Origin: Sphingomonas sp. IC-11
Lineage (GTDB): Bacteria > Pseudomonadota > Alphaproteobacteria > Sphingomonadales > Sphingomonadaceae
Direction of reading: 5' to 3'
Length of the DNA: 64,000 nucleotides
NCBI RefSeq assembly: GCF_021043365.1
Contig: NZ_JAJNDU010000001.1
Coordinates: forward strand, 1,140,164 to 1,204,163
Shown here: positions 16,055 to 25,992 of the stretch, in pieces
Position numbering within the stretch: the stretch's first letter is position 1
How the letters are laid out: each line of letters begins with the position of its first letter
Translations under genes and position numbers: made by a program
Notes under the pieces: generated by a model
Databases searched by the model: none
The model's input: only the letters and a program-made list of their open reading frames with translations
What the model was told of the DNA's origin: nothing

Positions 16055-16825
16055 GTGAAAATCGTCACTTACAACGTCAACGGCATCAAGGCGCGCTTGC
16101 CGCGCCTGCTGGAGTATCTCGCCGAGCAGCAGCCGGATATCGTCTGCCTGCAGGAGTTGAAATCTTCCGACGAGACCTTTCCGATCCAGGACGTGCGGGA
16201 CGCCGGCTATGGCGCCTGCTGGCACGGGCAAAAGGGCTTCAACGGCGTCGCGGTTCTCGCGCGTGGTGCCGATCCGGTCGAGCAGCAGCGCGGGCTTGAA
16301 GGCGAGCCGGAGGACGAACACAGCCGGTATCTCGAATGTGTAGTCAACGGGCTGACGGTTGCGTCGATCTACCTGCCGAACGGCAATCCGCAGCCTGGCC
16401 CGAAATTCGAATACAAGCTGCGCTGGATTGAGCGTCTGTCGCGGCGTGCTCGCGAGCTGCTGTCGGCTGAGGTGCCGGCGGTGCTGGCCGGCGACTATAA
16501 CGTCATCCCGAATGACGACGATACATTCTCCGTTCGCGCGATGGCGAGTGACGCGCTGATGCAGCCGGAAAGCCGGGCGGGATATCGGGCCCTCTTGGCG
16601 CAGGGGTGGACCGATGCTCTGCGGACGCGCAATCCGGCGGGCGGGGTCTGGACCTTCTGGGACTATCAGGCCGGCGCGTGGCAGCGAGATGCCGGTTTCC
16701 GGATCGACCATCTGTTGCTTTCTCCAGCCGCGGCGGACCGCTTGGCGGAAGCGGGCGTGGACAAGGAATATCGCGGCCGGGAAAAGGCGAGCGATCACGC
16801 ACCCACCTGGGTTCGGCTGCGCTAG
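16055..16825 (+). CDS. xth: Exodeoxyribonuclease III
   Basis: Mg-dependent AP endonuclease and 3'-5' exonuclease for base excision repair. The 256-residue protein starts VKIVTYNVNGIKARL and shows catalytic motifs LQELKSSDE, GDYNVIPNDDD and the final KASDHAPTW. The GTG start lies 10 bp after the Fe-S carrier gene. An upstream in-frame extension is rejected because the family begins at this methionine position. Confidence 0.95.
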   Translation: MKIVTYNVNGIKARLPRLLEYLAEQQPDIVCLQELKSSDETFPIQDVRDAGYGACWHGQKGFNGVAVLARGADPVEQQRGLEGEPEDEHSRYLECVVNGLTVASIYLPNGNPQPGPKFEYKLRWIERLSRRARELLSAEVPAVLAGDYNVIPNDDDTFSVRAMASDALMQPESRAGYRALLAQGWTDALRTRNPAGGVWTFWDYQAGAWQRDAGFRIDHLLLSPAAADRLAEAGVDKEYRGREKASDHAPTWVRLR

Positions 16826-16864
16826 AAGAAAAGCGCGGCGGCACGCCCGCCCGAGCGGCGGTCA

Positions 16865-16942
16865 GCCAAATATTTGAATCGAGACGTTCGTGTGCGGACG
16901 CAATCGATGCGCGCGTCCGGATGCGCACAGTTGATATTTGGC
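16865..16942. other. Long imperfect palindrome, possible structured RNA
   Basis: Nested complementary arms: GCCAAATAT (16865-16873) with ATATTTGGC (16934-16942), TGTGCG (16891-16896) with CGCACA (16924-16929), and GACGC (16897-16901) with GCGTC (16913-16917). The outer arms are AT-rich in a GC-rich genome. It sits in the 279-bp gap between xth and a small secreted protein. No promoter or terminator was recognised. Confidence 0.45.
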
Positions 16943-17063
16943 AAGATCCGCCGCCACTTGGTGAACTTCGCCGAAGATCAGGATGGCCAGCGCGGGGCCA
17001 TTTGCTAAGTGGTTGAAACTACGTCGGCAACAAGTTTGGCACGGTGCCTGCAATAGGTTCAGT

Positions 17064-17085
17064 GGCAGCGCAGTCGAGCGCTGCC
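17064..17085 (+). other. Hairpin in the leader of the small secreted protein
   Basis: Perfect 8-bp arms (GGCAGCGC / GCGCTGCC) around a 6-nt loop end 19 nt before the ATG at 17105, with the AAAGGAA ribosome site between them. It may influence translation. Confidence 0.4.
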
Positions 17086-17104
17086 GGACCTGAAAGGAAC
17101 TGCC

Positions 17105-17353
17105 ATGACGATGATCGCTCTCGCTGCTGCCCTCGCGTTCGGCACCGCTGCTCCCGAACCCGCGCCGGCCCCGGCTCCTGCGCCTGTCACTGCACCGGCT
17201 GAACAGCGACTGGCTCAGGGCATCAATCCGGAAACCGACACGCGCCGCGTTTGCGTTGTCGACACGATCACTGGTCCGGGTTCGGCCCGCCGCTACTGCC
17301 AGACTCGCGCGCTTTGGGTTGCGCAGGGCACCGATCCGCTGGCGAAGCGCTGA
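17105..17353 (+). CDS. Small secreted Ala/Pro-rich protein
   Basis: An 82-residue protein with an N-terminal signal-like hydrophobic stretch (MIALAAALAFGTAA), a Pro-Ala repeat linker (PEPAPAPAPAPVTAPA) and a C-terminal segment with two cysteines (RVCVVDTITGPGSARRYCQT). The AAAGGAAC ribosome site is well placed. No named family recognised; the Cys pair could form a disulfide in the periplasm. It stands alone between xth and an uncertain ORF. Confidence 0.75.
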   Translation: MTMIALAAALAFGTAAPEPAPAPAPAPVTAPAEQRLAQGINPETDTRRVCVVDTITGPGSARRYCQTRALWVAQGTDPLAKR

Positions 17354-17408
17354 ATGTCGCCCCTCATCAGGGGCAAGACGGAGCCTGCCGCAAACAGGAG
17401 AAGAGAGA

Positions 17409-17651
17409 ATGAAGGCGCTGGGGTTCGCGATGAGAGCAGCGGCTACGGCCGGTCCGGTGATCCATGTGGATGGGGCCGGACCGGAGAAGCGCCCCGCTCT
17501 CGGCCGCGGGCCTCAGCAAGCCCGGACCCGAGCCGATACATGGGACGAACAGGGCTTTTACGACAGTTTGACAGCATCCCGCGATTTGCAAAGCGAAGGG
17601 CAAGGTCGCGTAATGGATGCTGAGCGCTACAGCGTCTTTTCGTACACCTGA
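17409..17651 (+). CDS. Uncertain small ORF with strong ribosome site
   Basis: An 80-residue frame preceded by AGGAGAAGAGAG directly before ATG, an unusually good ribosome site. The protein is basic and polar without recognisable domains. Its last 25 bases overlap the 3' end of the convergent acetyltransferase-like gene. Either a real small gene or a chance ORF behind a G/A-rich stretch. Confidence 0.3.
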   Translation: MKALGFAMRAAATAGPVIHVDGAGPEKRPALGRGPQQARTRADTWDEQGFYDSLTASRDLQSEGQGRVMDAERYSVFSYT

Positions 17652-18781
17652 TACACTTTGTTGACGCGGCTATCGATCGTCTCGGCGATTGATCGCATCC
17701 CCTGGTTGTCATCCAGGATCCAGCCGATCTCCCCACGGGTCGCCCCGTAGCGGGTCACGGAAGCGCGGCGGATATATTCGATCATCATGAAGGCCAGCTG
17801 GCTCGCCATGCGTGAGGATTGCAGCTCCTTCACGACGCCCATCAGCGGCACCCGCATCGTCCGTACCTTTGGGCGGCGGAGCCACAACAGCAGCTTCGCC
17901 CAGCCGAACGGCAGCAAAGAGCCGTTCAGCTTGGCAAGCGGCTCGTTCAGGTCGGGCAGGGTGATCATGAACGCGACAGGCTTGCCGTCGAGTTCGGCGA
18001 TTCGGATGAGATCGTTGAACACGATTGGCTTGAGCTTGACCCCGACGTCCCGGATCTCCGGCGGCGTCAGCGGTACAAAGCCCCAATTGTCGCTCCAGGC
18101 ATCGTTCAGGATCGACAGGATGATTGCCGCCTCTTCGTCGAACCGCGACTTGTCGACTTCGCGAACATTGATGCGGCCATTCTTCTCGCCCGACTTGATG
18201 ATGCGCTGAACAATCGGAGGGAAGTCCTGCGTGATGTCCAGTTCATAGGTCATCATCTGCTTGGCTGGCCGATAACCCGCACCTTCGATCCACTCGCGAT
18301 ATTCGCGCTTGGCATGACCCATCATCACCGTCGGCGGGTGATCATAGCCTTCGATCAGAAGTCCCGGCTCCTCCCAGATTGATTGAGAGATCGGGCCCAG
18401 CGCGCGACTCATGCCCTGATCGCGCAGCCATCGTTCGGCGGCCTGAAGGAGGGCAGCAAAGACGCCGGAGTCCTCCGCTTCCATCAGCCCCCACTGGCCG
18501 GTCCCAGGTCCGAACCCCTGTGTCGCAGGCATTTCCAGCGCCAACGTGTCGATGTGGGCCGAGATGCGGCCGACTACACGTCCATCCCGCTCGGCGAGAA
18601 AAAGCTGTGCCTTCGCATGGCTGTACCAGCCGTTCTTCTCAGGCGTGATCAGGCCCAGCGCTTCGCTTTTCAGCGGCGGCACCCAATTGGGGTCGTCGCG
18701 ATAGAGGCGGAACGGCAAATCGACGAACGCACGGCGATCGCGCTTGGTCTGAACGGGGCGAATGGTGAGGGAGCCTGCCAT
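17627..18781 (-). CDS. GNAT-like acyltransferase-fold protein
   Basis: A 384-residue cytoplasmic protein. The N-terminal part (LTIRPVQTKRDRRAFVDLPF then LYRDDPNWVPPL) and the segment FLAERDGRVVGRISAHIDT resemble a GNAT beta-strand core, and a second GNAT-like half (AELDGKPVAFMITLPDLNE) follows, so it looks like a tandem GNAT protein. Substrate unknown. Divergent from a fatty acid desaturase gene 96 bp away, an association that suggests a lipid-related role but does not prove it. Confidence 0.75.
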   Translation of the reverse strand: MAGSLTIRPVQTKRDRRAFVDLPFRLYRDDPNWVPPLKSEALGLITPEKNGWYSHAKAQLFLAERDGRVVGRISAHIDTLALEMPATQGFGPGTGQWGLMEAEDSGVFAALLQAAERWLRDQGMSRALGPISQSIWEEPGLLIEGYDHPPTVMMGHAKREYREWIEGAGYRPAKQMMTYELDITQDFPPIVQRIIKSGEKNGRINVREVDKSRFDEEAAIILSILNDAWSDNWGFVPLTPPEIRDVGVKLKPIVFNDLIRIAELDGKPVAFMITLPDLNEPLAKLNGSLLPFGWAKLLLWLRRPKVRTMRVPLMGVVKELQSSRMASQLAFMMIEYIRRASVTRYGATRGEIGWILDDNQGMRSIAETIDSRVNKVYQVYEKTL

Positions 18782-18877
18782 GACCGGCCCTGTAATCGCC
18801 TGAAGCGATCATGGCGAGCGGCCTTTCCGCGACATGCGCCACTGTTGCAGCCACCGTGTCGCCATTATCTCCCGGTA

Positions 18878-19966
18878 ATGGACATGCCTATGACGACCAT
18901 GACTTTTGCCCGGACCAACGCTGCGACCACGCCTCGTGTGCCGATCGCAGATGATCGTGCCATGCTGAAGGCGGCGGCGGAGTTGACCCGCGACCTCAAT
19001 GCGCCGCGGCCCGGCGTGTATTGGGCGGACTTCCTTGCGTCGGCGCTGGTCGGTTATGCCGCGCTGGGAGTGGCGATTGCTGCTGGCCCCTTGTGGCTGA
19101 CGCTGGTGGCGGGCGTCGTCGCCATGCTCGCGCTGTATCGCGGTATGAGCTTCATCCACGAACTGACGCATGTGAAACATGCGGCGCTGCCGGGTTTCCG
19201 CCTCGGGTACAACGCCTTCATCGGCGTGCCGATGCTGGTGCCATCCTTCATGTACGAAGGGGTGCATAACCTGCACCACGCGCGCACCCGCTATGGCACG
19301 TCGGAAGATCCGGAATATCTGCCGCTGGCATTGATGAAGCCCTGGTCCCTGCCGGTGTTCGTGTTGATCGCCGCGCTCGCGCCGGTGGCGCTGATTTTCC
19401 GCTATGGCGTGCTGTCGCCCTTGTCGGTGATCATCCCGGGTCTTCGCCGCGTCGTGGTGGAGCGCTATTCGGCGCTGGCCATCAATCCGCAGTTCCGCCG
19501 TCGCATGCCGGAGGGTGATGCGGCGAAGCAGTGGAACCGGATCGAAGCGGCCTGCGCGATCTGGGCCATGTCGCTGATCGCGCTGGTGGCGACCGGAACC
19601 ATGTCGTTGCGCGCGTTTGCGATCGTCATGGTGGTGGCCTCGGGCGTTGCTGTCATCAACCAGCTCCGGACGCTTGTTGCCCATCTCTGGGAGAATGAGG
19701 GTGAGGCGATGACGGTGACGGCGCAGTATCTCGATTCGGTCAACGTGCCGCCGCCTGCCACGCTTCCGGCACTGTGGGCGCCCGTCGGGCTCCGTTATCA
19801 CGCGTTGCACCACCTGCTGCCGGGGCTTCCCTATCACGCGCTGGGCGAGGCGCATCGACGGCTCAGCGCAGTGCTCGACAAGGACTCGCCTTACTACAAG
19901 GCAAACTACGCAGGCATGCCGGGGCTGGTCGCCAAGATCGCCCGCAGCACCATGCTGCCGCGGTAA
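18878..19966 (+). CDS. Fatty acid desaturase family protein
   Basis: Integral membrane di-iron desaturase or hydroxylase, 362 residues. All three His boxes are present: HELTH (about residue 93), HNLHHA and HALHH near the C-terminus, separated by hydrophobic helix pairs. ATG at 18878 or 18884 are both possible. The long in-frame extension upstream is antisense to the acetyltransferase gene and is rejected. Expected to act on membrane acyl lipids; regiospecificity cannot be read. Confidence 0.9.
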   Translation: MDMPMTTMTFARTNAATTPRVPIADDRAMLKAAAELTRDLNAPRPGVYWADFLASALVGYAALGVAIAAGPLWLTLVAGVVAMLALYRGMSFIHELTHVKHAALPGFRLGYNAFIGVPMLVPSFMYEGVHNLHHARTRYGTSEDPEYLPLALMKPWSLPVFVLIAALAPVALIFRYGVLSPLSVIIPGLRRVVVERYSALAINPQFRRRMPEGDAAKQWNRIEAACAIWAMSLIALVATGTMSLRAFAIVMVVASGVAVINQLRTLVAHLWENEGEAMTVTAQYLDSVNVPPPATLPALWAPVGLRYHALHHLLPGLPYHALGEAHRRLSAVLDKDSPYYKANYAGMPGLVAKIARSTMLPR

Positions 19967-20188
19967 CGCCGGTCGGCGCTGCCGCCTCAGCGGACGCGGC
20001 GATGATTGGACGATGAGGCCCTGTCTGAGCGGATCCTCGGGCAGGCCGTTTGCTTATTCACAACAAGGCTGCGCTCGATCGGGACGACCGCAGTGCGGCG
20101 ATGGCCAGCCATTCCGCCCGCACCAGCGTACCGTCAGTGATTTGCGGCTGTGCGGTGCCTTAGCCGCGCAGAATTAGCCGCAGCAGGG

Positions 20189-21280
20189 CTATTCCTCGGT
20201 GCGCAGCAACACTGCTTCCCCAATCAGCAGGAACAGCAGGAACGGAGCCCAAGCGGCCAGGAAGGGCGGATAGGCGCCCAGGTTGCCCATCGCGAGCGCG
20301 AAATTGTCAGCCACGAAATAGGCGAAGCCCAGCGCCATGCCGATCACCGCGCGGATGAAGAGCTTGCCCGAGCGTGCGATACCGAAGGCCGCCACTGCGC
20401 CCAGCAACGGCATCAGCACGGATGACAGCGGCCCCGACAATTTGTGCCACAAGGATCCCTCGAGCGCCTTCGTCGGCCGCCCCGCGGCGGCGAGATCGTC
20501 GATAGCCTCGTTCAGCGCGCGGAAGGACAGACCGTCGGCGTTGATGGTGGACAAGGTAAACTGATCCGGCGTGACGCCTTGGGCAACCACGACCGTGCCG
20601 AGATCGGTCATGGCTCCGCTCGCCACATCGAAGCGACGGGCCGGCCCGATCGACCAGCCCTCGCCGCTACGGCGGCCGTTCGGCGCCGTCACGATCGCCC
20701 TCAGCAATCCGCCATCACGCTCGTACAGGGTGATGCCGCCCAATTGTGCCTGGTCTCCACGGCCGCGGATCTGGTTCACCTGGATGAGATCGTCGCCGGT
20801 GCGAACCCACACATTGGCTCGGTCGCCCCGATCAATCGGCATCGGCCCGTAATTCACCTTCTGCCATTGCGAGAGCGTCGCGGTCGATCGGGCAACAATG
20901 CGGTCGTTGAAGGCGAAGCTCAGAACCGCGATGCCGATGCTGGCAGTGATCAGCGGCGCCAGCACCTGATGAGCGGACATGCCCGATGCCTTCAGCGCGA
21001 CGATCTCGCTGTTCTGGTTCATCGTGATCAGCGTCAGGATGGTACCAAGGAGCACGGAAAAGGGCAGAAAGCGCGCGATGATCTGCGGCACGCGCAGCGA
21101 CATATACTGCCATACCTGCGCGTCCGTGTTGCCTGGCACCGCCAGTATCTTCCCGGACTCTCCGAGCAGATCGAGCGCCTGAAGCACCAGCACCAGGCCG
21201 GCCAGAATGCCGAAGGTGCGGACCAGGAACATCTTGCCCATGTACAGAGCAACGGTGCGCGACGGGAAAAACGAGATCAT
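20189..21280 (-). CDS. lptG: LPS export ABC transporter permease LptG
   Basis: One of the two permeases that extract lipopolysaccharide (or, in sphingomonads lacking LPS, probably glycosphingolipid or related glycolipid) from the inner membrane toward the Lpt bridge. The 363-residue protein has the YjgP/YjgQ architecture: three N-terminal helices, a periplasmic beta-jellyroll domain (about 100-270) and three C-terminal helices. It overlaps lptF by 4 bp. The 222 bp between its stop and the desaturase gene hold nothing I can identify. Confidence 0.94.
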   Translation of the reverse strand: MISFFPSRTVALYMGKMFLVRTFGILAGLVLVLQALDLLGESGKILAVPGNTDAQVWQYMSLRVPQIIARFLPFSVLLGTILTLITMNQNSEIVALKASGMSAHQVLAPLITASIGIAVLSFAFNDRIVARSTATLSQWQKVNYGPMPIDRGDRANVWVRTGDDLIQVNQIRGRGDQAQLGGITLYERDGGLLRAIVTAPNGRRSGEGWSIGPARRFDVASGAMTDLGTVVVAQGVTPDQFTLSTINADGLSFRALNEAIDDLAAAGRPTKALEGSLWHKLSGPLSSVLMPLLGAVAAFGIARSGKLFIRAVIGMALGFAYFVADNFALAMGNLGAYPPFLAAWAPFLLFLLIGEAVLLRTEE

Positions 21281-22473
21281 GCGCGTGCCTCTCGCGGGCG
21301 ACGGCCTGGCATGCGCCGAGTGATCGCCTTCAGCGCCTTGCTCGCGCCACGCTCAAGCGCGCCGATCGGCTGCCCGCCGGGCACATAGGCGAGGGTGTAG
21401 TACATCCAGATGATCAGCGCGGCGAAGATCGCAAAGGGTGTCCACAGCGCGATGAAGGGATCCACGCGCCCCAGCTCGCCGATCGAGGCGGCATATTGGT
21501 TCACCTTGTGATAAGCGACGACCATCACGATCGAGACGAAGACGCCGAGCGCCGACGTTGATCGTTTGGGCGGCACCCCCAAAGCCACGGCGAGCAGGGG
21601 CAACAGGAACATCATCAGCACTTCCGCCAAGCGGAAGTACAATTCCGCCTGGCTGCCGTCGCGGGCTTCTTCATTGCCGCTTGTCGCGCCGATGCGCGCA
21701 AGCTCCGGAATGGTATATTCCAGATTGCGCCCCCCGCGCGCCCGGAATTGCTCGAACTTGGGCAGGTCGATCGGCAGGTCATGGGCGCTGAACGTCAGGA
21801 CGCGCGGCGCCGGAAAGTTCGGGCGATTGTGGATCAGCGTGCCGTCAGTCAGGCGGAAGATGATCGTGTTGGGATCGTCCGTCGCGAAGAACTGACCGCG
21901 CTGGGCAGTAACGCTGATCCAGTCACCCTGCGGTGTCTGTGCGCGAACGAAGATGCCCGAAAGCTCACGCCCTTTGTCTCGGCTGCGCTCGATCCGCAGC
22001 GTCATGCGATCGCCGAGATGGGTGAATTCGCCCACCTTGATGGAGGCGCCCAACGCGCCGGTACGCAGCTCGAAGCGCAGACCCTCATAAGCGTAGCGTG
22101 CGCGTGGCTGGATGAAGCCTACGATCGCCAGGTTGATGAGCGCCAGCCCTACCGCATACATGTAAGGCACCCTGAGCAGCCGACCGTAGCTCATGCCCAC
22201 GCCGCGCATCACGTCGAGCTCAGACGAGGTGGCAAGCCGACGAAAGGCCAGCAGGACGCCAAGCAGCAGGCCGATCGGGATCCCAAGTCCGAGATACTCG
22301 GGAAGCAGATTGGCAAGCAGCTGCCACACCACGCTGACCGGCCCGCCCTCCGTCGCCACGAAGTCGAACAGGCGCAGCATGCGATCGAGCAGAAGCAGCA
22401 TCGCCGCGATCACCAGCGTGGAGAACAGCGGCAGCGCGATCAGCCGGGCCATGTAGCGGTCGATCGATTTCAT
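21277..22473 (-). CDS. lptF: LPS export ABC transporter permease LptF
   Basis: Partner permease of LptG, 398 residues from the ATG at 22473 (MKSIDRYMARLIALPLFSTL). Same plan: membrane helices, a periplasmic domain, then C-terminal helices; the YjgP/YjgQ segment SSELDVMRGVGMSYGRLLRVP is clear. An in-frame upstream extension of 23 residues is rejected. Located upstream of, and translationally coupled to, lptG. Confidence 0.94.
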   Translation of the reverse strand: MKSIDRYMARLIALPLFSTLVIAAMLLLLDRMLRLFDFVATEGGPVSVVWQLLANLLPEYLGLGIPIGLLLGVLLAFRRLATSSELDVMRGVGMSYGRLLRVPYMYAVGLALINLAIVGFIQPRARYAYEGLRFELRTGALGASIKVGEFTHLGDRMTLRIERSRDKGRELSGIFVRAQTPQGDWISVTAQRGQFFATDDPNTIIFRLTDGTLIHNRPNFPAPRVLTFSAHDLPIDLPKFEQFRARGGRNLEYTIPELARIGATSGNEEARDGSQAELYFRLAEVLMMFLLPLLAVALGVPPKRSTSALGVFVSIVMVVAYHKVNQYAASIGELGRVDPFIALWTPFAIFAALIIWMYYTLAYVPGGQPIGALERGASKALKAITRRMPGRRPREARA

Positions 22474-22653
22474 GGGCGCGGCTGGGAAGCTCGAACTAGC
22501 GGGTGGGGGGCCGGGTATAGGCGACCAGACGGCAAGCGCCACCCCCTTTGCTATCGCGTCGTCGCCGCGACACTTCAGCTCATGGGACAGCGAGAAACCG
22601 AACCGGTCGCAAGGGTAACGATGACACGGCGAATTGGTGCCGTCGCTCCTGCG

Positions 22654-24621
22654 TCATTCCGCAGCCAGCCTGTGCGGTCCATTCGATTGGTGACGTGACA
22701 TCGCCTCCGCGATGGCGGCTTCCAGGCCGGCGAGCGTGAATGGCTTGCGCAGGACATGGTGCCCGTTGAAGAGCTCCGGATCGCGGGTTTCGCCGGCAAA
22801 TCCCGTCACGAACAGCACCGCGACCCCTGCGTGGCGGGGATCGAGCGCGGCAACCATCTCCGGTCCGGTCTGCCCCGGCATCAATACGTCGCTGATGATC
22901 AGATTCACGGGCGAATGAAGATCCAGCTTGGCAGGCGCTTCGGCCGGGTCCGAGCAAGGGATCGGCCGATGGCCAAGTTCCTCAAGCGCCCCGATCGTGG
23001 CCGAAAGCACGCGCGGATCATCTTCCACCACCAGGATCGTCAGCGACCCGATCTCGACGGGAGCGATTTCTTCTGCCGTATCGGCCTCGGACTCGCTCGC
23101 GGCGCTGGTGTCTCGCGGCATCCTCACGTGGACGGTGGTGCCGGCTCCCGGCGCTGAGTCGATCGCCACGTCGCCGCCTAGCTGGCGAACGAACGAGAAG
23201 ATCTGGCTCAGCCCCAGGCCTGTTCCCTTGCCAACCGGCTTGGTGGTGAAGAACGGTTCGAACACCCGTTCCGCGACCTCCGGTGACATGCCACAGCCGG
23301 TGTCGCGCACGGCGATGGCAACGAAGTCGCCGTCGTCGGACCATTCAAGCCGAGCGGTGATGGTCAACAGCCCGCGACCCTCCATGGCGTCACGCGCATT
23401 GACTGCCAGGTTCAGGATGCAATTCTCCAACTGAACCTTGTCCGCCCGGACGTAAGCGCCCTCGGTGGCATCGATGATCTCGATCCGTATTCCATCCCCA
23501 AGGGTCCGATCCAGAAGATCGCGCATGCTGGCAAGCAGGGTGCCGATATGGATCGGCTGCGGATCGATGGCCCCCTCGCGAGCGAACGCCAGGAGCCGGC
23601 GAGTAAGCTCCGCCGCCCGAAGAGCGCCCTCGCGCGCACTTTCGACATGGCGGACAGCGTCCTCGGCATTCCCCGGCATTGAGCGCTGGGCAAGCTCAAG
23701 TCCGCCAATAATGATGGCTAGCATATTGTTGAAATCGTGGGCGATGCCACCGGTCAACTGGCCGACCGCGTCCATCTTTTGCGCTTGCCGGAGTCGAGCC
23801 TCCTGGGTGCGAAGCTCGTCGGTTGCCTCATCAACCGCTATGGCCAGTTCAGCGGCGCGTGCCCGTTGCGCGTCCGCTTCGGCCTGCGCGATCGCGCGTT
23901 CGGTCAGCGCGCGAACCGTGAGCCAGCCGAGCGCGATCGCCCCGAGCAGCAGCAGGACACCGAAAACGGAGAAGACGAACGCCGCCTTGGTCGACCGGTT
24001 GACGAGCGCCATGGCAGCGGCGGTGCGGCGGCCCAGCACCGCTCGCTCGCCAGTGATGATCGCGTCGAGAACAACGCGGATCTCATCCAGCGATGGCGCC
24101 TTGCGGGCGGCGTAATAGCGCGAAAGCGCCTGCTCGTTCTTGCCATAGGTGGTCGAAAGCGCCGTTAGCGACAGTTCCTCGCCGCGATCGCGATAGGCAG
24201 CGCTCAGGCGCGCCACCAACTGCTGTTGCTCGGGATCATCGCGGGTCAGCGATGCCAGCCGCTGGATCTGATCTCCCGCGCGGCGCCAATCGTCGAAGTA
24301 TAATTGCCCCAGCTGTTTGTCGCCTGAGATAACGTAGCGGCCCAGCGAGGCCTCCGATTGCGCGATCGTGCCTGAAAGTGTCCGCGCCAGGATCATCACG
24401 TCATAGCTGTGGGATTGCAGCGAAACCGCTCGGTCGCGTTGCCGATTGGCTTCCCCAAGCGCCAGGATCAGCGCCACCAGCACGCCCAGGCCCAGAACAC
24501 CCATCACAAGCAGCGTGAGGGTGCGCCAGGCCGAGGCCACCCCCTCCGGGGCATCGACGCCCTCGTCCGCGATCACGGGCACGGGACCTAGCAGATGCGT
24601 GGAACTGGCGGAAGCGCTCAC
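22654..24621 (-). CDS. CHASE3-domain hybrid histidine kinase
   Basis: A 655-residue hybrid sensor. Transmembrane helices at about 34-55 and 214-236 flank a periplasmic CHASE3-like helical domain. Then a coiled linker, HisKA with His295 in [12 protein letters not shown], a complete ATPase domain (N-box [11 protein letters not shown]1 VRDTGCGM, G2 GKGTGLGLS) and a C-terminal receiver with phospho-Asp in [12 protein letters not shown] start 10 bp after the serine palmitoyltransferase stop, so it could be expressed with the sphingolipid genes. Output target unknown; no DNA-binding domain. Confidence 0.92.
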   Translation of the reverse strand: MSASASSTHLLGPVPVIADEGVDAPEGVASAWRTLTLLVMGVLGLGVLVALILALGEANRQRDRAVSLQSHSYDVMILARTLSGTIAQSEASLGRYVISGDKQLGQLYFDDWRRAGDQIQRLASLTRDDPEQQQLVARLSAAYRDRGEELSLTALSTTYGKNEQALSRYYAARKAPSLDEIRVVLDAIITGERAVLGRRTAAAMALVNRSTKAAFVFSVFGVLLLLGAIALGWLTVRALTERAIAQAEADAQRARAAELAIAVDEATDELRTQEARLRQAQKMDAVGQLTGGIAHDFNNMLAIIIGGLELAQRSMPGNAEDAVRHVESAREGALRAAELTRRLLAFAREGAIDPQPIHIGTLLASMRDLLDRTLGDGIRIEIIDATEGAYVRADKVQLENCILNLAVNARDAMEGRGLLTITARLEWSDDGDFVAIAVRDTGCGMSPEVAERVFEPFFTTKPVGKGTGLGLSQIFSFVRQLGGDVAIDSAPGAGTTVHVRMPRDTSAASESEADTAEEIAPVEIGSLTILVVEDDPRVLSATIGALEELGHRPIPCSDPAEAPAKLDLHSPVNLIISDVLMPGQTGPEMVAALDPRHAGVAVLFVTGFAGETRDPELFNGHHVLRKPFTLAGLEAAIAEAMSRHQSNGPHRLAAE

Positions 24622-24631
24622 CGGGTTCGGA

Positions 24632-25894
24632 TCAGGCGATCACTCCGGTGGCGCGCCCGGCCGCCTCGAACATCGCCACCACCTTGGCCATCTGCTCGGG
24701 CGTATGTTCCGCGCAGACCGAGCAGCGCAGCAGGAACATGCCGGCCGGCGTCGCGGGCGGACGCGCGACATTGACGTACAGCCCGGCCTCCAGCAGCCCG
24801 TGCCACATCCGCACCGCCTGTTCCTGGTCGTTCAGGATGACGGCGACGATCGCCGATTCCGGTTCTTCGGTCGGCAGGCGGAAACCAAGCTGCTTCAGCC
24901 CGCCGTGCAGCTGCCGCGTATTGGCCCACAGCCGCTCGCGCTTGTCCTTGGCGTGCATCAGCTTGCGGATCGATGCCGTGGCCGACGCGACCACCGCGGG
25001 CGGCAGGCTGGCGGTGAAGATATAGGGGCGGCAGACGAAGCGCAGGATCTCGAACTTCGGGTGGTTCGACACGCAGAAGCCGCCCACCGTGCCGACCGAC
25101 TTGGAAAAGGTGCCGATCACGAAATCGACCTGGTCCTGCAGCCCCTGGTCCTCATAGACGCCGCGACCGTTGGGGCCAAAGAAGCCCATCGAATGCGCCT
25201 CGTCGACCAGCACCATCGCGCCATGCTTCTTGGCGACGGCGACCATCTCCTTCAGCGGGGCAATGTCGCCCAGCATCGAGTAAACGCCTTCCAGGACGAC
25301 CAGCTTGCCCGGCTCCTTGGGCAGGCGGCCCAGCCGCTTGTCGAGATCCTCGACCGAATTGTGGCGGAAGCGGACGATCTCCGCATTGCCCATCGCGCAC
25401 CCGTCATAGATCGACGCATGGCTGTCGGCATCCAGGATGATATACTCGCCCTTCGCCGCAATGGCTGAGATGATGCCGAGGTTCGCCTGGTAACCCGTTG
25501 AAAACACGATAGCGCCCGACATGCCGTAGAAGTCGCGCAACGCCTGCTCGACTTCCATATGGTCGTGGAACGTCCCGTTCAGCGCGCGACTCCCGTTGGT
25601 GCCGCTGCCGAACTTGTCGAACGCCTCCTTGCCGGCGGCGATGACGTCGGGATCGAACGTCATGCCCATGTAATTGTAGGTGCCCAGCAGGATTGTCTCT
25701 CGCCCCTTGATCACCGCGACGGTGGGGCTCTTCACCTCCTCCATCACGATGCCGAACGGATCGCGCACGCCGCTGTCGAGCAGCGCCTGGCGCTCGGCGA
25801 TCAATGGTGCGAACTTGTCGAACAGGTCGCGTTCCGGAGCCACGGTGGCAGGCTCGACGGGCAGGGCTTCAGCCTGGAGGCCGGTTTCGGTCAT
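24632..25894 (-). CDS. spt: Serine palmitoyltransferase
   Basis: PLP-dependent alpha-oxoamine synthase that condenses L-serine with an acyl thioester to 3-ketodihydrosphingosine, the first step of sphingolipid synthesis. The 420 residues equal the length of the well-studied soluble Sphingomonas paucimobilis enzyme, and long stretches match it (ILLGTYNYMGMTFDPDVIAA; KHGAMVLVDEAHSMGFFG). The PLP lysine is in GTFSKSVGTVGG near residue 265. I start at MTETG, not the in-frame ATG 5 codons upstream. Followed upstream by its acyl carrier protein and ceramide reductase. Confidence 0.97.
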   Translation of the reverse strand: MTETGLQAEALPVEPATVAPERDLFDKFAPLIAERQALLDSGVRDPFGIVMEEVKSPTVAVIKGRETILLGTYNYMGMTFDPDVIAAGKEAFDKFGSGTNGSRALNGTFHDHMEVEQALRDFYGMSGAIVFSTGYQANLGIISAIAAKGEYIILDADSHASIYDGCAMGNAEIVRFRHNSVEDLDKRLGRLPKEPGKLVVLEGVYSMLGDIAPLKEMVAVAKKHGAMVLVDEAHSMGFFGPNGRGVYEDQGLQDQVDFVIGTFSKSVGTVGGFCVSNHPKFEILRFVCRPYIFTASLPPAVVASATASIRKLMHAKDKRERLWANTRQLHGGLKQLGFRLPTEEPESAIVAVILNDQEQAVRMWHGLLEAGLYVNVARPPATPAGMFLLRCSVCAEHTPEQMAKVVAMFEAAGRATGVIA

Positions 25895-25992
25895 GTGTTC
25901 AATTCCCAACCGTTCAACTCGGGTCGTGTCGGTTCAACGGGCGCCACGCGCCCGGCCGAATGTCATCAATGTCCGTCCCGCGGGACGGGCGC

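Noticed and set aside
18383-18877. N-terminal extension of the desaturase (165 residues)
   Set aside because: Antisense to the acetyltransferase-like gene; desaturase homology begins only after ATG 18878.
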